Shown here: positions 34,991 to 47,311 of the stretch, one piece after another | How the letters are laid out: the number at the start of each line of letters is the position of its first letter | How positions within the stretch are numbered: the stretch's first letter is position 1 | Source of the DNA: Chionis minor | Taxonomy: Eukaryota > Chordata > Aves > Charadriiformes > Chionididae | Direction: 5' to 3' | Assembly: GCA_013398295.1 (NCBI GenBank) | Contig: VZSF01000742.1 | Span: forward strand, 186,001 to 250,000 | DNA length: 64,000 bases | Program-made: the position numbers and the translations under genes | The notes under the pieces: model-generated | Seen by the model: only the letters and a program-made list of their open reading frames with translations | The model's database searches: none | Told to the model about the DNA's origin: nothing

Positions 34991-37900
34991 AGAACCGGCG
35001 TTATGCTTTCTTGTGTGTGCTGTACTGATGCAGGAAGGCTGTGGTGTCTGGAGGCAGTGCTAGGTGTTCCACAAGCAGAGATTTGGGAGCAGTTGCTGTC
35101 CTGGTAGTGTTCAAGTCCACCAGAAGCAAAGTGAGGCCACAGAGAGACTACAACACTATCCTTCAGTTTGGCACAGGACCGTGTCTTCTTAAGAATCCTG
35201 AGGTGTTTCCTCGTATGTGTCACAGTGTACACAAAAATACAGGCAATGTTTGGAGTACATCTGTTGAAAAGTATCTGCAGGTCAAGCTAAAACAAGGAGA
35301 CTTCCATTGGTTTCTGGACCAGGGAGGGGTCCCTATCATAACTAGCCAAGGGCCCTGATAGCCCAAGTACTTCTCTGTAGTAACAACTAGTGGGTGTTCA
35401 ATAAATAGGCCGTGGGAGATTTTCACATCAGATTGGGCACAATCAATCTTCATAATTGAATAACGGGGCTTACACAGCGGATTAAACCCGTAAACCTTCT
35501 AATTTGCTGATCTGCTTCTAATAATGACCTTGGAGACATGTGTGGAGGTCTCCAGAGTGCGCAGAATATCGTCTTGGCATCAGCCTACTTTCAAACTAGT
35601 ACAGACAGACCTAATGCTGGAGTGTGTGAGGCAGTTTGGACATAGTGAATTAGGAGATGAGCTGTCCCAGAATAATGATCCTGCAGAACCATCCCCATCT
35701 AATGATTATCACCTAGGAAGAAAGGTGGGAGGAGGAACCCACCTTACATCTTGCATCTAAAATTATTTCCCTGCCTTTTCAGTGTCAGGAGAGCACAAGG
35801 TGAAACATACATGAAACACAATGATTTAAGTTTTGCATCTCTAAAACCCAGTTTGTGAGGATTTACAAAACAAAAATATGACCTTTTCAACCCTTCATGT
35901 GGCAGAATTAAATTAAAGCTTTCCAGAGAAACTGTCAAACCCAGAAGGACTGATTAACTGGCAAAAAGATAGTAGAAATCTGTAACAGACCAAACCATGC
36001 AAGAACAAATCTGTGCTGTGGTGTAAATGGATGTTTTCATATAACGATTGATCTTATTTGTTACACTGATTCATTATCTGTTGTTGCACCAATTTAAGAT
36101 CTTGCAAATCCTCTATGCTTATGTAATCAATATAGCATATAGGTATGTTTTTTTTCTTGATTGACAAATTGTACAATTTACATGTCTAGTCCTGGAACAA
36201 GTGCTTTGGTATAGTTGCCAAACCTAAATCCAGATGAATGGGGCAATACGAAGTACATGTAGCCTACATAAAGCCCACGAGGAGCAATGTGATAACTGCC
36301 AGTGTTGGTGCAGAAAGGCTGACACCGACAATTGTTTTGCTACTTAATTTTCCCTATCAACAAATGGGAGCTACCTTAGCTTGTCGAGCCCTCAGCATAA
36401 TGCAGTGGTTACACAGGTTAATATTAATTATACATTCAAGGAATGCACGATATATAAAGCTCAGGACTGAAGGTTCTGGGAATGATATTTGTCTTTCTGT
36501 TGTGTGGCAGCACAACATGCAGCACGCAGAACTCCTGGAACAGTGCTGGGTTGCTAGGCACTGTCTCCATATAAATATTAAGTCCTAATGATATATCAGC
36601 AACATACGTCACTACATGTTTAAAATGCATTTGCTTCAGCTTGCGCTTAAGTGCTTTGCTGAACTGAAGCCATGAGTACTAAATGGCTAATCTGAATGGG
36701 AAAATTCCAGAGGAGAGTGGTCTTAAAAGAATGAAATCAAACTGTTCCTGGGAATGATAAACAAGCATATACAAAATGAGCCACAAAACTAGTTGTAATA
36801 ATGCTGTGAGTGGAGTGCAGATAAAGGATAGGAAGTTATAAACACTGATGCATCTCTGCTAACTTCAGTGAATATGAATTTATTCCCAGTAAGGATCTGC
36901 TTTGATCTGGGCCTCCCACCCCACTGGTAAGCATGGTTCAGGACTCACAGGGCAGCGGATACCCCACTGCTGAGAGTAACAACAGAACTCCCTTTCGAAG
37001 CTGAATATAGTATGTCGAGCTGCTGTGATGAGAATCCAAGAGTTCAATCTGGATGGTCGAGGATAACTGAGGAGAAACCCAAGGAGATGAGCCTGGCTGT
37101 AGGTAGGGGAGGTAAATCCCATTATCACTTTTATTTACATTAAATGTTGCTCTGACAAGGTGTGGGGACAGATGCCTAGTTACTGTCCAGGATGTAAAAA
37201 GGAGGGAAGTACAAGGCAGCCCCAGATGAAATGGACAAGCAGCAAAGTCCTGACTTTGATATCACAAAGACTTGTAAGAGATTGCCTAGGCCAAATCATT
37301 CTTCCAAATTGGTGAGCAGAAAGACTAAGTAATATTAAATTATACATAGTACTTTATTCCTAATATGCATTTTAAACCAGCTCTCCCTTCTGTCCTTTTG
37401 CCTCTTCCATCCTACTTTTTTTCTCCTTTTCATCAACACTAGAAAGTCAAAGAGGGGTTGTTGAAAATGAATCAGTATAGAAAGGAGATCTGATAGCAAC
37501 AAAAAAGCCTCTTAACACTTATTACTTTCCTCCAGTCCTAAGTTTATTCATTGTTCCATCCTGAAAATTAGATGTAAAATTTAAATAAAGCAAAATAAAA
37601 AACACTGAAATCTCTTCAAGAACCAAAGAATAATCTCTAGAAAGTGGGGTTTTAACAGTGACCAAAACTGCAAGAAAATGAATAAGCTGAAAGTGTCATA
37701 GCAAGTTGCTAACCACATCCTATTTAGCATATTACTCTCCATCCAAGCTCACTAAGAGATAGGGGAAAAAAAACCCCAAATGCATATTATTTTAGATTAA
37801 GTGCATAGAAAAATAACAAATATCTCATGTTTGTTCTTCTGTTGGACCAGGACAGGATGTGTAGTGACAGCAACGAATACATAAACAGATTGCAAATAAC

Positions 37901-38934
37901 AGACAAGGACACTGCAGTAACTATGTTTAGTAGATTATTATCCTTGCCTTATAGTATGGCCTGAAGTTTTTGCACACTGTATGCTGTAGAACACCTTACA
38001 ATAAACTGTTTACTGTCTAAATGGGCAAACAAAAGGCAAGGGAGGAAACACTGATACTGATAATTGTAAAAAGTCACAAAAGTCAGCGGTATCTCCTAAG
38101 AATGTGGCCAACGTTCTAGTGCTTAAGATCTGTTGCCCTGCCAGCCTACTTGCCTATTGAAGCAAATGGTAGGAGGACATATATCAAGCTTACTTGTCTT
38201 TGACTCTCACTCCCCTACGGGTATGAAATAGCCAGAGTGGATGACATCCAGTTTTGGATTGGCACTGTAAAACCATGTGTCGAGGAGTGGAAATCCAGTG
38301 AGATTACAGAACTTGTTCTCATGTTCTGACTAACAACCATATTCTAAAATCAGAACATTATTAGGTACAGAAAAGCTCTTTTAAATAATTCTGAAAGTTA
38401 CTTGATGTTAGTTGATGATAATTTTACTTCCCAGCTAGAAGTGCAATAACAGTGCAAAACTTACCTTAACAAGGCCATTAGCTTTCAATTTTTGTGTAAG
38501 GACACAAATTGTGGGCTGGTCCATTCTTTCCAGTACTTCTGCAAAATGTAGATATTCCCATGGGATTAGCAAAAGCATATAGTAAATATGTGATTCCTTC
38601 TAAGGTGGTTAGCAGAATTTGCTCTTAGTTCCATTGTGTTATGAATTGTTCAACATTTATACCACTGAGATATTTTAATTGTATTGTATTTTCACATATC
38701 TTACACTTTGACCCTACACAAAAATCCCAGAAGAAACTCTGAGTCCAAGGTAGCTACCGGGGCAAAGTTCATCCTCTGTCCCACACAGGAAGGCATTGGT
38801 AGTACATTGGTAGTGTATTTGCATGGTCTGTCTCAAATTTCACCTTCCATACATCCTCAATTCAGTCTATCCACTTTCTGTCATTTAGTTGCCTTTCAGC
38901 ATCCTTTGTTGAGATTTTAATTTCTATGGATACA
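34991..38934. other. Unique sequence, no gene recognised
   Basis: Open frames of 105 codons (35041-35358 +) and 116 codons (36238-36588 +) are unrecognised. If the CpG-rich spot upstream is a promoter, 34990-35400 is where a first intron or exon would lie, but no convincing splice pair was found. AT-rich at 37330-37380 and 37560-37610. The 11-mer CATTGGTAGTA/G is tandemly doubled near 38794-38815. Confidence 0.45.
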
Positions 38935-39330
38935 GTCTTTCTTTCTTATTACATGGCATATTTCAGGTTGTCCTTTCACGTATTTTTCCTTCTATCTCTT
39001 CTCTCTGCTTCATCTCCTATACTTGCCTACTTTCCTTTTTCCTCCAACTTACATGCTTTTGTATTCCATACTCTGTGGCCTCTGAATAATCTGTGCTATG
39101 ATCTTTCCTTCCACCCCTCTTTCCTCTCAGTCTCTTTCTACTCCATTTTGTCTTCACCCTTTTTTTTTTGTTTCCTTGTACCCTTCTGTCTCTCAAACAT
39201 TTCACCTTTTTCTCCCTATATAACTCCTTTGAGGATTTTTACTTTGACTCCTCCCTTCCCAATCACCTGCACATGTCTCTCTTCCTTTATTTCAGCTCTC
39301 ACGTTTCTGTGAAGTCCCAGATGTTCATTC
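38935..39330. repeat. Pyrimidine-rich low-complexity region
   Basis: The plus strand is dominated by C and T words such as CTTTCTTTCTTATT, TTCCTTCTATCTCTTC and a T9 run near 39161-39170. The 128-codon frame across it (38926-39312) is Phe/Leu/Ser-rich because of this composition and is not a credible gene. Confidence 0.65.
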
Positions 39331-40149
39331 CCCTCTGTCCTCAGCCTCACTGCCAGTTTTTGGAAAGGGAGATAACTGCCAAAATCACTTATGGACTCAA
39401 ATACAGTGCATGAAGCTGATTCTCAGTAGAAGGGTGTGAAAGATTAGTGAGTACTGTTCATGGAGTGGCAGAGGTGCTATGGGCTTCTTGGTGATATCTA
39501 TGTATATCCAGGAGCTAGTCTAGCAGGGACGGCTGATGCTCAGTGCTGCAGACTAAAATTTTACATTAATAAAACTCTAAGATCCTGTGTGTTCCAGTGT
39601 CTGTGTCATCCTCTCCCTTTTGTAACCAGCAATGGGTTAGTGCAAGTGTCCCGGGGCATGCGGATATTATAGACTTTGATATTTTATCTGAATTTAGAAA
39701 ATTTTAGCCTAATTTGTCTCTTCACATTTTCTTATAAGGGGCTTACTCTTATTTATAGGAAGGCACTTTAAAAGCACTCCTTCAGTGGTTGTGGGACTCT
39801 CCTGCAAATGACAGTCACTATCATTAATGGATAATGAGGGCCTGAATCCTCTTGCTGCAATTTCATCCTGCATCCCAGGGCATTACAGGCTATTTTACTC
39901 TGTATACAATGATATTTCACTGAGTCCTTTTAGAACCTACTGTTCTTCACAGATCATTCTTTGAACATATCTACATTATAGGAAAATGAAGGCAGTAGTA
40001 TATACTCTGCTTTCTTTCTACACCATATAGTATTTTAGAGAGCTCTTTCCTACCACACCTCACTTTTCTCCTAGCCAGATTAATGGATCTGATTCTTTTA
40101 TATTTTGTCCCTATTTGAAATATTCCCCTGTGATTGTAATAATTTTCAC
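39331..40149. other. Unique sequence, no gene recognised
   Basis: Nothing identifiable; frames of at most 81 codons. Confidence 0.5.
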
Positions 40150-40610
40150 TTGCCTTTCTCAATGTCTCTTCCAATTTCTTTCATGGCCTCTTTGAGCTGA
40201 GGTGACCAAAAGTAAATGTAGTATTCAAAGTAAGGACATGCTGTACAGCAGGTTTTATACAATGGCATTATATCATTTTGTCCATGCTATTCACCATCTC
40301 CTTTCCCATACAGCCAAACATCTTATTTGCTGCTTCTGCACGCAGAGCAGATGTCTTCATTGAATGATCTGTAATGATGCCTAGAACTCTTTTCCTAAGA
40401 AATAACAGCTAATTCTGAATCCATCAGTATTTATCGGTAGTTTAAATTGTTCCTTCCAGTGTTCATTACCTTGCACTTGTCTAAAATGAATCTAATCTGC
40501 CCTTGTGTTGCAAATTTTTCTAGTTTGATAGGTCTTCTCAAAATTTCTCAGCTCGTCTCCACTGAATGATTTTGTTCCACTGGGCAATACTGCAGTTTCC
40601 TTTGTCATCC
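40150..40610 (-). mobile_element. Decayed CR1/L3-like LINE fragment (reverse transcriptase)
   Basis: Read on the minus strand, pieces of ORF2 appear in the right order but in shifting frames. First comes DKCKVMN (about 40480), then SELAVIS. Next is LGIITDHSMKTSA...AEAANKMFGCM (about 40300-40390). Last is MPLYKT...YFEYYIYFWSPQLK (about 40175-40275). They match the CR1-superfamily order KCKVMH, LGVIVD-SLKTS-QC-AAVKKAN, PLYKS-VRPHLEYC-QFWSP. Frameshifts and stops are scattered through it, so it is an old non-functional copy. The plus-strand sequence (GAGCTGAGGTGACCAAAAG and TTATACAATGGCATTAT) is also characteristic. Ends are approximate; neither a 3' tail nor the FADD catalytic segment is clear. 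Confidence 0.78.
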
Positions 40611-42060
40611 TCTCTTCCTAGTATTTAGTATTAACACAGTGGGACTGATTCATTGCCCGTGTATTTTGATCAACACCTGATATGAAGGCCTGGTTGGAGG
40701 TGGTGTGAGAAGTAAACCTATCCTTTCTGGCAGCCCAGAGGGTGCAGGAATCGCTGTAGCCACACAAAGGGAGCGCAGCTGTTTCAGGAAGGGCAATACT
40801 CTAATTAATTTCCTCTCTTAATTGAGTTGCTCCTGCATTATCTTCATGAAATTCAGAGCAACACAGCCCGGGAGCAGAGCTGCTCCCCAGGAGCAGATGT
40901 CCCTCTGGGCTGTGAGTGTGAGGGAGCATGCTGCAGCTACAGCAGTCCTGCTTTCTCTGTGTTTTGCCGTTGCCTGATAGTGTTGACAATCCAGCGTTTC
41001 TGATCTGCTTCTGTAATTTTTGACCTACAGCAGGACTCTGTCCAACAGCAATTTTCATCTCATTATCTCATGTGAAGATCAAAACAGGCCAGCAAACCCA
41101 TGTAAGAGCTGCATCCCCAATATAGTAATTATCTCATTCTCTTACAGTTAGCATTAATAACAGGACAAGAACATACAGAGATGGACTGAACTTATGAAAT
41201 GAATGGAATTATTGATGGCACAGCCATAAGGCCAGACAGGGCCTGGCATCCAGGGCCCATCCCTCAGCTCCAACCAGGGAGCAGGGCTCTAGGGGCAGAC
41301 ACAGATCTAGGCATTGGACATTAACCAGGGGTCAGGGATGGGCCATCAGCAAAGGTGGGCGCTCAAATGAGACGCAATTTGGGTGTAGGTTATGGTACAG
41401 TTACAGACTATAAACACTTGAAGAGCACTTATGTAGGCAATAGGGCTGTACAGGATTGTATATACATGTAATATTACTAAATGATATAAAAAAACCGCAA
41501 AACATTATTCTGTACCAGAGAAAGTTCCTGACACTTACACTGTGGAACTGTTATGGCAGAGGGGAAGTCTTGATGTCCTATCACTTGGGACATTTAAAAT
41601 TAAGCTAATCAAAACCTCCACAAATGCAATGTGGGAAAGATTCCAAGCTTAGATATGTAATGCAGTGAATAACAGGGGGTTTCAATCTCTTATTACTATG
41701 AAATTATATTTTGCTTTGCACAGATTTGTTATATACAATTTAAATCTTTCAGTTTTGTTACATACTCAAGGAACAAACTACATTCCAACAGGATATCATC
41801 ATACTCTGCCCATGCCATACACCTAACTCTGCATGAACGGCATGCAGTCATGTTCATAATGAATATGGAATGGAACAATAGCCTGTCGCTTTTGCTAAAC
41901 TGGCCTTGCTGCCAACCAGAATGACACATTCTTCTATTACATTAGACATTTTTACTAGTTTATCCACAAGAAAGGAAAAAAAAAAAAAGAACTCTTGCTG
42001 ATCTATTAATTACAAATGGGCTTAAAGTACTCTTTATCACTGAAAATATAGGGCAAAACC
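40611..42060. other. Unique sequence, no gene recognised
   Basis: Contains an A12 run near 41977 and AT-rich DNA. Frames of at most 85 codons. Confidence 0.5.
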
Positions 42061-42130
42061 TTGCCCTGGGATATGCATGCAAAGGTCCTGTTGTCTTCAG
42101 AGTGACTTGCATGCATATACCCAAGGGCAA
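42061..42130. repeat. 70-bp near-perfect palindrome (ancient palindromic repeat relic)
   Basis: The left arm 42061-42082 and right arm 42107-42130 are complementary apart from two single-base indels. Both contain ATATGCATGCAA or its complement, and TTGCCC at the outer end pairs with GGGCAA. The 24-base middle (GGTCCTGTTGTCTTCAGAGTGACT-like) is itself a worn palindrome around TCTTCAGA. That centre resembles the CCCATTGACTTCAATGGG core also seen at 23331-23354, suggesting both derive from one old amniote repeat family. A transcript would form a long hairpin. Confidence 0.75.
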
Positions 42131-42399
42131 TGTTTAAAATATTATTATTTGCTCAAAGAAATAAGCCAGGTAATAATGAAGGACATTCTTAGTGGTTTCA
42201 TCCATAACACTGCAACCTCAAGCCACATATATTTTCAGATTTAACCTGAAATCTTTTACAGCATGCAATTAGCCTGACAAAACACTGTTTCAAGTCTCAT
42301 TCATTAAGAGATTCCTCAGGGTCTTGATATTTTGCCTTTAAAAAAAATTATCATCATTTCACTGAGTACAAAGGAACTTTTCAACTCAGAGTAGATCCT
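42131..42399. other. Unique sequence
   Basis: No feature recognised between the palindrome and the purine tract. Confidence 0.5.
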
Positions 42400-43227
42400 G
42401 AAAAAAGAGAGAAAGGAAAGGAAAGGAAAGGAAAGGAAAGGAAAGGAAAGGAAAGGAAAGGAAAGGAAAGGAAAGGAAAGGAAAGGAAAGGAAAGGAAAG
42501 GAAAGGAAAGGAAAGGAAAGGAAAGGAAAGGAAAGGAAAGGAAAGGAAAGGAAAGGAAAGGAAAGGAAAGGAAAGGAAAGGAAAGGAAAGGAAAGGAAAG
42601 GAAAGGAAAGGAAAGGAAAGGAAAGGAAAGGAAAGGAAAGGAAAGGAAAGGAAAGGAAAGGAAAGGAAAGGAAAGGAAAGGAAAGGAAAGGAAAGGAAAG
42701 GAAAGGAAAGGAAAGGAAAGGAAAGGAAAGGAAAGGAAAGGAAAGGAAAGGAAAGGAAAGGAAAGGAAAGGAAAGGAAAGGAAAGGAAAGGAAAGGAAAG
42801 GAAAGGAAAGGAAAGGAAAGGAAAGGAAAGGAAAGGAAAGGAAAGGAAAGGAAAGGAAAGGAAAGGAAAGGAAAGGAAAGGAAAGGAAAGGAAAGGAAAG
42901 GAAAGGAAAGGAAAGGAAAGGAAAGGAAAGGAAAGGAAAGGAAAGGAAAGGAAAGGAAAGGAAAGGAAAGGAAAGGAAAGGAAAGGAAAGGAAAGGAAAG
43001 GAAAGGAAAGGAAAGGAAAGGAAAGGAAAGGAAAGGAAAGGAAAGGAAAGGAAAGGAAAGGAAAGGAAAGGAAAGGAAAGGAAAGGAAAGGAAAAGAAAG
43101 GAAAGGAAAGGAAAGGAAAAGGAAAGGAAAAAGGAAAAGGAAAAGGAAAAGGAAAAGGAAAAGGAAAAGGAAAAGGAAAAGGAAAAGGAAAAGGAGGGGA
43201 GGGGAGAAGAGGGGAGGAGAGGGGAGA
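42400..43227 (+). repeat. Giant (GAAAG)n microsatellite in an 828-bp homopurine tract
   Basis: From 42411 to 43090 the unit GAAAG repeats 136 times with no error. A single G-to-A change follows at about 43095, and a few more units run to about 43118. The tract then shifts to about ten GGAAAA hexamers (roughly 43133-43194) and a G-rich purine end (GGGGAGGAGAGGGGAGA) that stops at 43227. Not one pyrimidine occurs over about 828 bases. Because the pentamer has no stop in any frame on the minus strand, it creates artificial 300- and 359-codon Phe-Pro-Leu-Ser frames; these are not genes. Homopurine mirror-repeat DNA of this kind can form triplex structures. Confidence 0.98.
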
Positions 43228-46200
43228 CAAAACAAACGTATTGATTGAGGTTTGTAGAGTTGAAATGACATCTCTGTTCTCATTTGTATCCATGAAATGT
43301 ACTCTTGAAGTCACACATGAATTACAAAGAGAAACCGGAAGGTTCTTATTTCTACGATAGTCTCTTGGGTTCATTTTGGGGAAGAAGCATCCCACTTCTA
43401 TTTAAAGACTTTTGTGAACTACGCAATTTGTGGACTAGGTCACTTACTAAGATGTTGAAATATTAATGTAAAACAGGCCTTTAACTTTAGGTATGGAGAC
43501 TTAGGAAATGCAAATGCTTTTAAAATAGTTTCTGATCCCTGACAGAACAAGTCTAACTCTTGGAATCTGGGATTGTATTTTCAGAAGTGAGTAGTGAATA
43601 TAAGACAGCATTTCTGAGGAAGAGCTGAGCACTGGTCACCTGGAAAACTGTGCCTTTTGAAAAATCTTAAGTTGGATACACAATATGATTTTACATGCTG
43701 AAAATTTACTTTTGAATTCCTGGCACAGACACGCCTGAAGTTTGCACTGTTAAGAATTTACTAAAGACACTGAAAATATGTTAATTTTCAGTAACATTTC
43801 TTCTAGTACAGGTGTTTATAAGGTATTTGCAAAAGATCCATGGGATATTCATAGCAGTGATGATGATGACAATGATGATAAAATCACCATTTAATTGTTT
43901 GGAAGTGGCGTTTGGCAGGACTTTTTGCAAGTACTTTGTTGTGTTCTGCCCAGCTCTGCTGAACAAAGGATGCAAGCAGGCTAAACCCCTCTTGACTTCA
44001 AGGGATAAGGAGACCATTTCCACAGTACACCAACATCTCTCTGACAACAATAGTAGCAGTCATTTCTGTTCTCATCTGCAAGATAAAATGATCTGTAAAA
44101 TACTGGGTAATGGTAATGCAGCTTTTGACCTTCATCAGGGAAATTGTCGTTGCTGAGTCTTGATCCTGGGTCCACATGCTCTGTTTCCTTTGAGTATGCC
44201 TAGACAATTATTGAAAGCAATCACTCCAATGACTGCTTTGAACATGAGGCAGCTGCGCTCCTGCTAACAGCTCTGCCCTGTGCTGTAACTAACTGTTGCA
44301 TTTCCTTCACATATGGTTCTCCTATGTGAAATTATTATCAGCAAGAGATTTGGCCTTATTGTCTCAGGTGGATTGCATTAGCCTGTTCAGTTTTCATTGC
44401 CATCTTCCAATCTGAATTATTTTTTGCCTGCTATCTCATGTTCTGCTGTGTTCAAAAGATTCTAACAGCACTTGTAGGAAAACCACAAAGGAATATTAGC
44501 TAATTACTAATTACTTTTTGTGAATCATGTCTAAATTAGTACAAAATATTTCTCCATGGTGCAACCTTCTTACCTTCTAGTTCTGTGAGTATTTACGTAT
44601 GTGTTAATTTATGCTTGGTTGTTTTAAGTTCTGCGGTAAAAATAATCAAGCCTACCTCAAGTACTTCAATGGGCACCAAGAAACGCAAGAACTTCAAATC
44701 ATTGTTATTCATCTTTTTTTTCTTCTTTAACAATAAAAGATCTGATTGCTGAAGGATCAGTTAAGTACTTGCTTAACTCCAGTTAAGTTGCTGTCAGACC
44801 TGACATTAGTGTATGAAGTAAAGAAGCTAGAGACAGCCGTGGTGTTAGCATTGAGTGAGATACAGAATAGCACAATAAAAATAAAAATAAAAATATACCC
44901 TATAGTCAGCAGAATAAAGCAGTGTTTTCCTTGTTACTTCTGGAACTCTGAGCTTGACAAGAAAATACATCACAAAGGTGTTTGTAGGCAGCATGTGGAG
45001 AAAAGCACTCATATGAAAAGAGCAGTGGAAACCTCTGTGGCATCTTCCTGTCTCTCTGTCCTCAGATATGAATATGTTATCTTGTTACAGCTCACCAGGT
45101 CATACTTAATTTGTTAAAAAGCTGATGCCAGGCACTGCATAGTAGAAGCCAGTTGCAGTACACGTAAGTCTCAACGGACCTTTAAACCCAAGAGAAGATG
45201 CCAGATCTTCTGGACTTCACTATACTTGATTTGTACAAGAACCTGTTGTGTCTGAAAAGCCTTACGCCCAGCTCTACCAGCTCTTGGTTTTAGCTGTGAA
45301 ACCCCCTGGCTCAGCATGAGACATATTGACTAAGGTAGCAGCCCTCACATCCTTATCCTGGTGCCAAGCAACTCCATGACGTGATGTGAAATGCTCCTGC
45401 TCCGTTTTCCTGTGTCCTGCCCAGTTCGGAAGGCATAAATGAGGGTAAGCCTCTGAGAAACAGGATCTGTAGAAGCAGGCTCATGGACTGGAGGGCAGAG
45501 GTGTTCCTTCGCATCACTGTGGATGTTCAGGTACAGGAAGGCCTATGCTCTGCCTTGGGTTCACTGTCTTTTCAGGGAAACATGCCATTTCTATTCCTTC
45601 TGGGGATGTGTTTCCATTTCCAGGGCAACAGAAAGAGCCTCAGGGCAACTGGGAGTTCAGCTATTGATCTATTTTTCACTTCTAGGTAAAGAAGATATTA
45701 AAAATGGAAAAGCGAGATCTCTTTTTTACGTAGCCAAAATATGACACTTGGCAGGATATGAAAATCAAGGAGTAACATGCTCATTATTAGCTTTTCAGCA
45801 AAATCCTTCTTTTTAATTTTCTTATCTTTTTGCTGTAATGCTTTGGAAAAGTCACTGACTCTTCCACTGGCTTCTGACTTCTGATGTTCTTTTTTGGTCA
45901 ACAAAAAACCCCACCTCTCTTTTTATTCATTTTTCAAGGCAGACCTATCACATACACAGGTCAAAATGAATGATGAAAGTTTATGCATAGACATCATATG
46001 GAAAATCTTCAATAGGCACTAGCATTGTGTGGCACTTCAAACACTGTGTTATCTGAATAACCCTATCCTGATTCCTGGCTGGAGGTGGTTCTCAGGCATC
46101 AGGGAGGTGAGAGCATGAGTATAGTAAGGGAATACAAATTTAAAGAGTATTGTGAATCTTAAAGCTATTTAACAGTCTAAAGCTATTTCATCTCCTCATA

Positions 46201-47117
46201 TCAGCCTCTCGAATTTTGCAATTACTTGATTTCCCCTAATTTTAGTGAACTAAAAAAAAAAAGAAAAGGAAAGTTTTCCCTCAGGCTGCTGCTGTCTTCC
46301 TACTCCCCATTCCTGCTGAAGGGCTCATGAAGCTTACTCAGAACCATTGCAGTTTATAGCTTGATTTTGTAATGCCATAAAAAGTCATTCTTTAGGCTGT
46401 GCCTGTGAATGACAGGAGAAGCTTACCTGTCCATTGTGCCAACCAAAAGCTGAAAGCTCGGCAGCCCCTCCAGTGTCACTGGCAAACCCAAAGCTTCTCT
46501 TCATTTTGTTGTGTGGAGAAAAGCTGGAAAACATAATGTCAGTGTACCTCAAAGTCCCCGAGAACCTAAACTAACTCAAAAGGTGTAAAAAGGAGATCAG
46601 GATTTATAAGGTAACCATGTCATTTTAGCGTGTATTTTTTTTTATTCATGGGACTGGCAGCTGGAGTTAGACAGAGGTTGCACATGAGACTCAAACTGAC
46701 TAATTTCACAGACACAGGAGAAGACTCTGTTAGTGGTTTGTGGCTGGTATGTTCCTGAGAGGACTCTGCACAGGCGGAGTCACTGTTTTCTTCAGGCAGG
46801 CGAGGTGTCCTAACACTTGCTGTTTTCCTGGGGCTCGACTTACAAAGCTACGAGCGAGTTTGCAGTACTTGATTTCCTGGTAGGCAGTGATTGTTTCCAG
46901 AGCAAAAGCGCAGAGGAGAAAGTCATTCATAAAAACAAGGTGGAGTGTGTCTGCAGAAAGAAATCACAGACAGTGGGCTGGCAGCGATGAGTTTTGAAGC
47001 TCGGGGCTGGTGTCGCTGGGAAGAGGAGGGTTTACTCTCAAGCTTATTGAGCTGCCACTGCTGCTTCCAACTCACACTGGTGACAAAGCCTGGGATTGAG
47101 CTAAAATACTCCATGCA
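43228..47117. other. Unique sequence, no gene recognised
   Basis: Open frames up to 123 codons (44746-45117 +) are unrecognised. (TAAAAA)3-type low complexity near 44876-44894. 43984-44010 has a weak CCCTCTTGACTTCAAGGG palindrome that could be another worn copy of the repeat at 42061, but is too short to call. Confidence 0.5.
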
Positions 47118-47290
47118 GGCGTGCCTGTGGGGTCATACGCGGCGCGAAGGGGCTGGGGCAGGCGCGAGGCAGTGTCAGGCTGTATGGCTGTATGCCAGCC
47201 CCTGAGGCTCACACACTGCGGGGGCCAGCAGCTTTCTGGTGGGAAGGGTCCGGGGGGGAGCACTGGCAACGATGAAGCCAGCGCTAAGGG
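47118..47290. promoter_or_regulatory. CpG cluster beside the minus-strand solo LTR
   Basis: About eleven CpG fall in 170 bases, including TACGCGGCGCGAAG (near 47138) and GGCGCGAGG. This is well above the surrounding density. It lies outside the LTR, whose duplication begins at 47307, so the CpGs belong to the host flank or an unrecognised older element. It could be a weak promoter or a GC-rich exon; no TATA box or recognised exon supports either. Confidence 0.3.
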
Positions 47291-47306
47291 AGGCTCTTCT
47301 TCCAGT

Positions 47307-47311
47307 GGTAG
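47307..47311. repeat. Left target-site duplication GGTAG
   Basis: GGTAG here is repeated exactly at 47825-47829, immediately beyond the other end of the LTR. A perfect 5-bp duplication fits ERVL-type integration and fixes both LTR boundaries. Confidence 0.93.

Noticed and set aside
36238..36588. 116-codon plus-strand frame, and TGCTAGGCACTGT at about 36550 as a repeat core
   Set aside because: The frame is unrecognised. The repeat-like word is only about 13 bases and the neighbouring sequence does not continue the match.
38926..39312. 128-codon hydrophobic plus-strand frame resembling a membrane protein
   Set aside because: Phe/Leu/Ser richness follows directly from a C/T-rich low-complexity tract; no real transmembrane periodicity or family.
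42411..43118. CRISPR-like regular repetition
   Set aside because: There are no spacers; it is a simple pentanucleotide repeat in a vertebrate genome.
42316..43395. Longest open frames in the window (359 and 300 codons, minus strand)
   Set aside because: They are translations of the GAAAG repeat, giving endless Phe-Pro-Phe-Leu-Ser. The 15-base periodicity never creates a stop, so this is an artefact.
43984..44010. Third copy of the GACTTCA-centred palindrome
   Set aside because: Arms shorter than ten bases with mismatches; could be chance.
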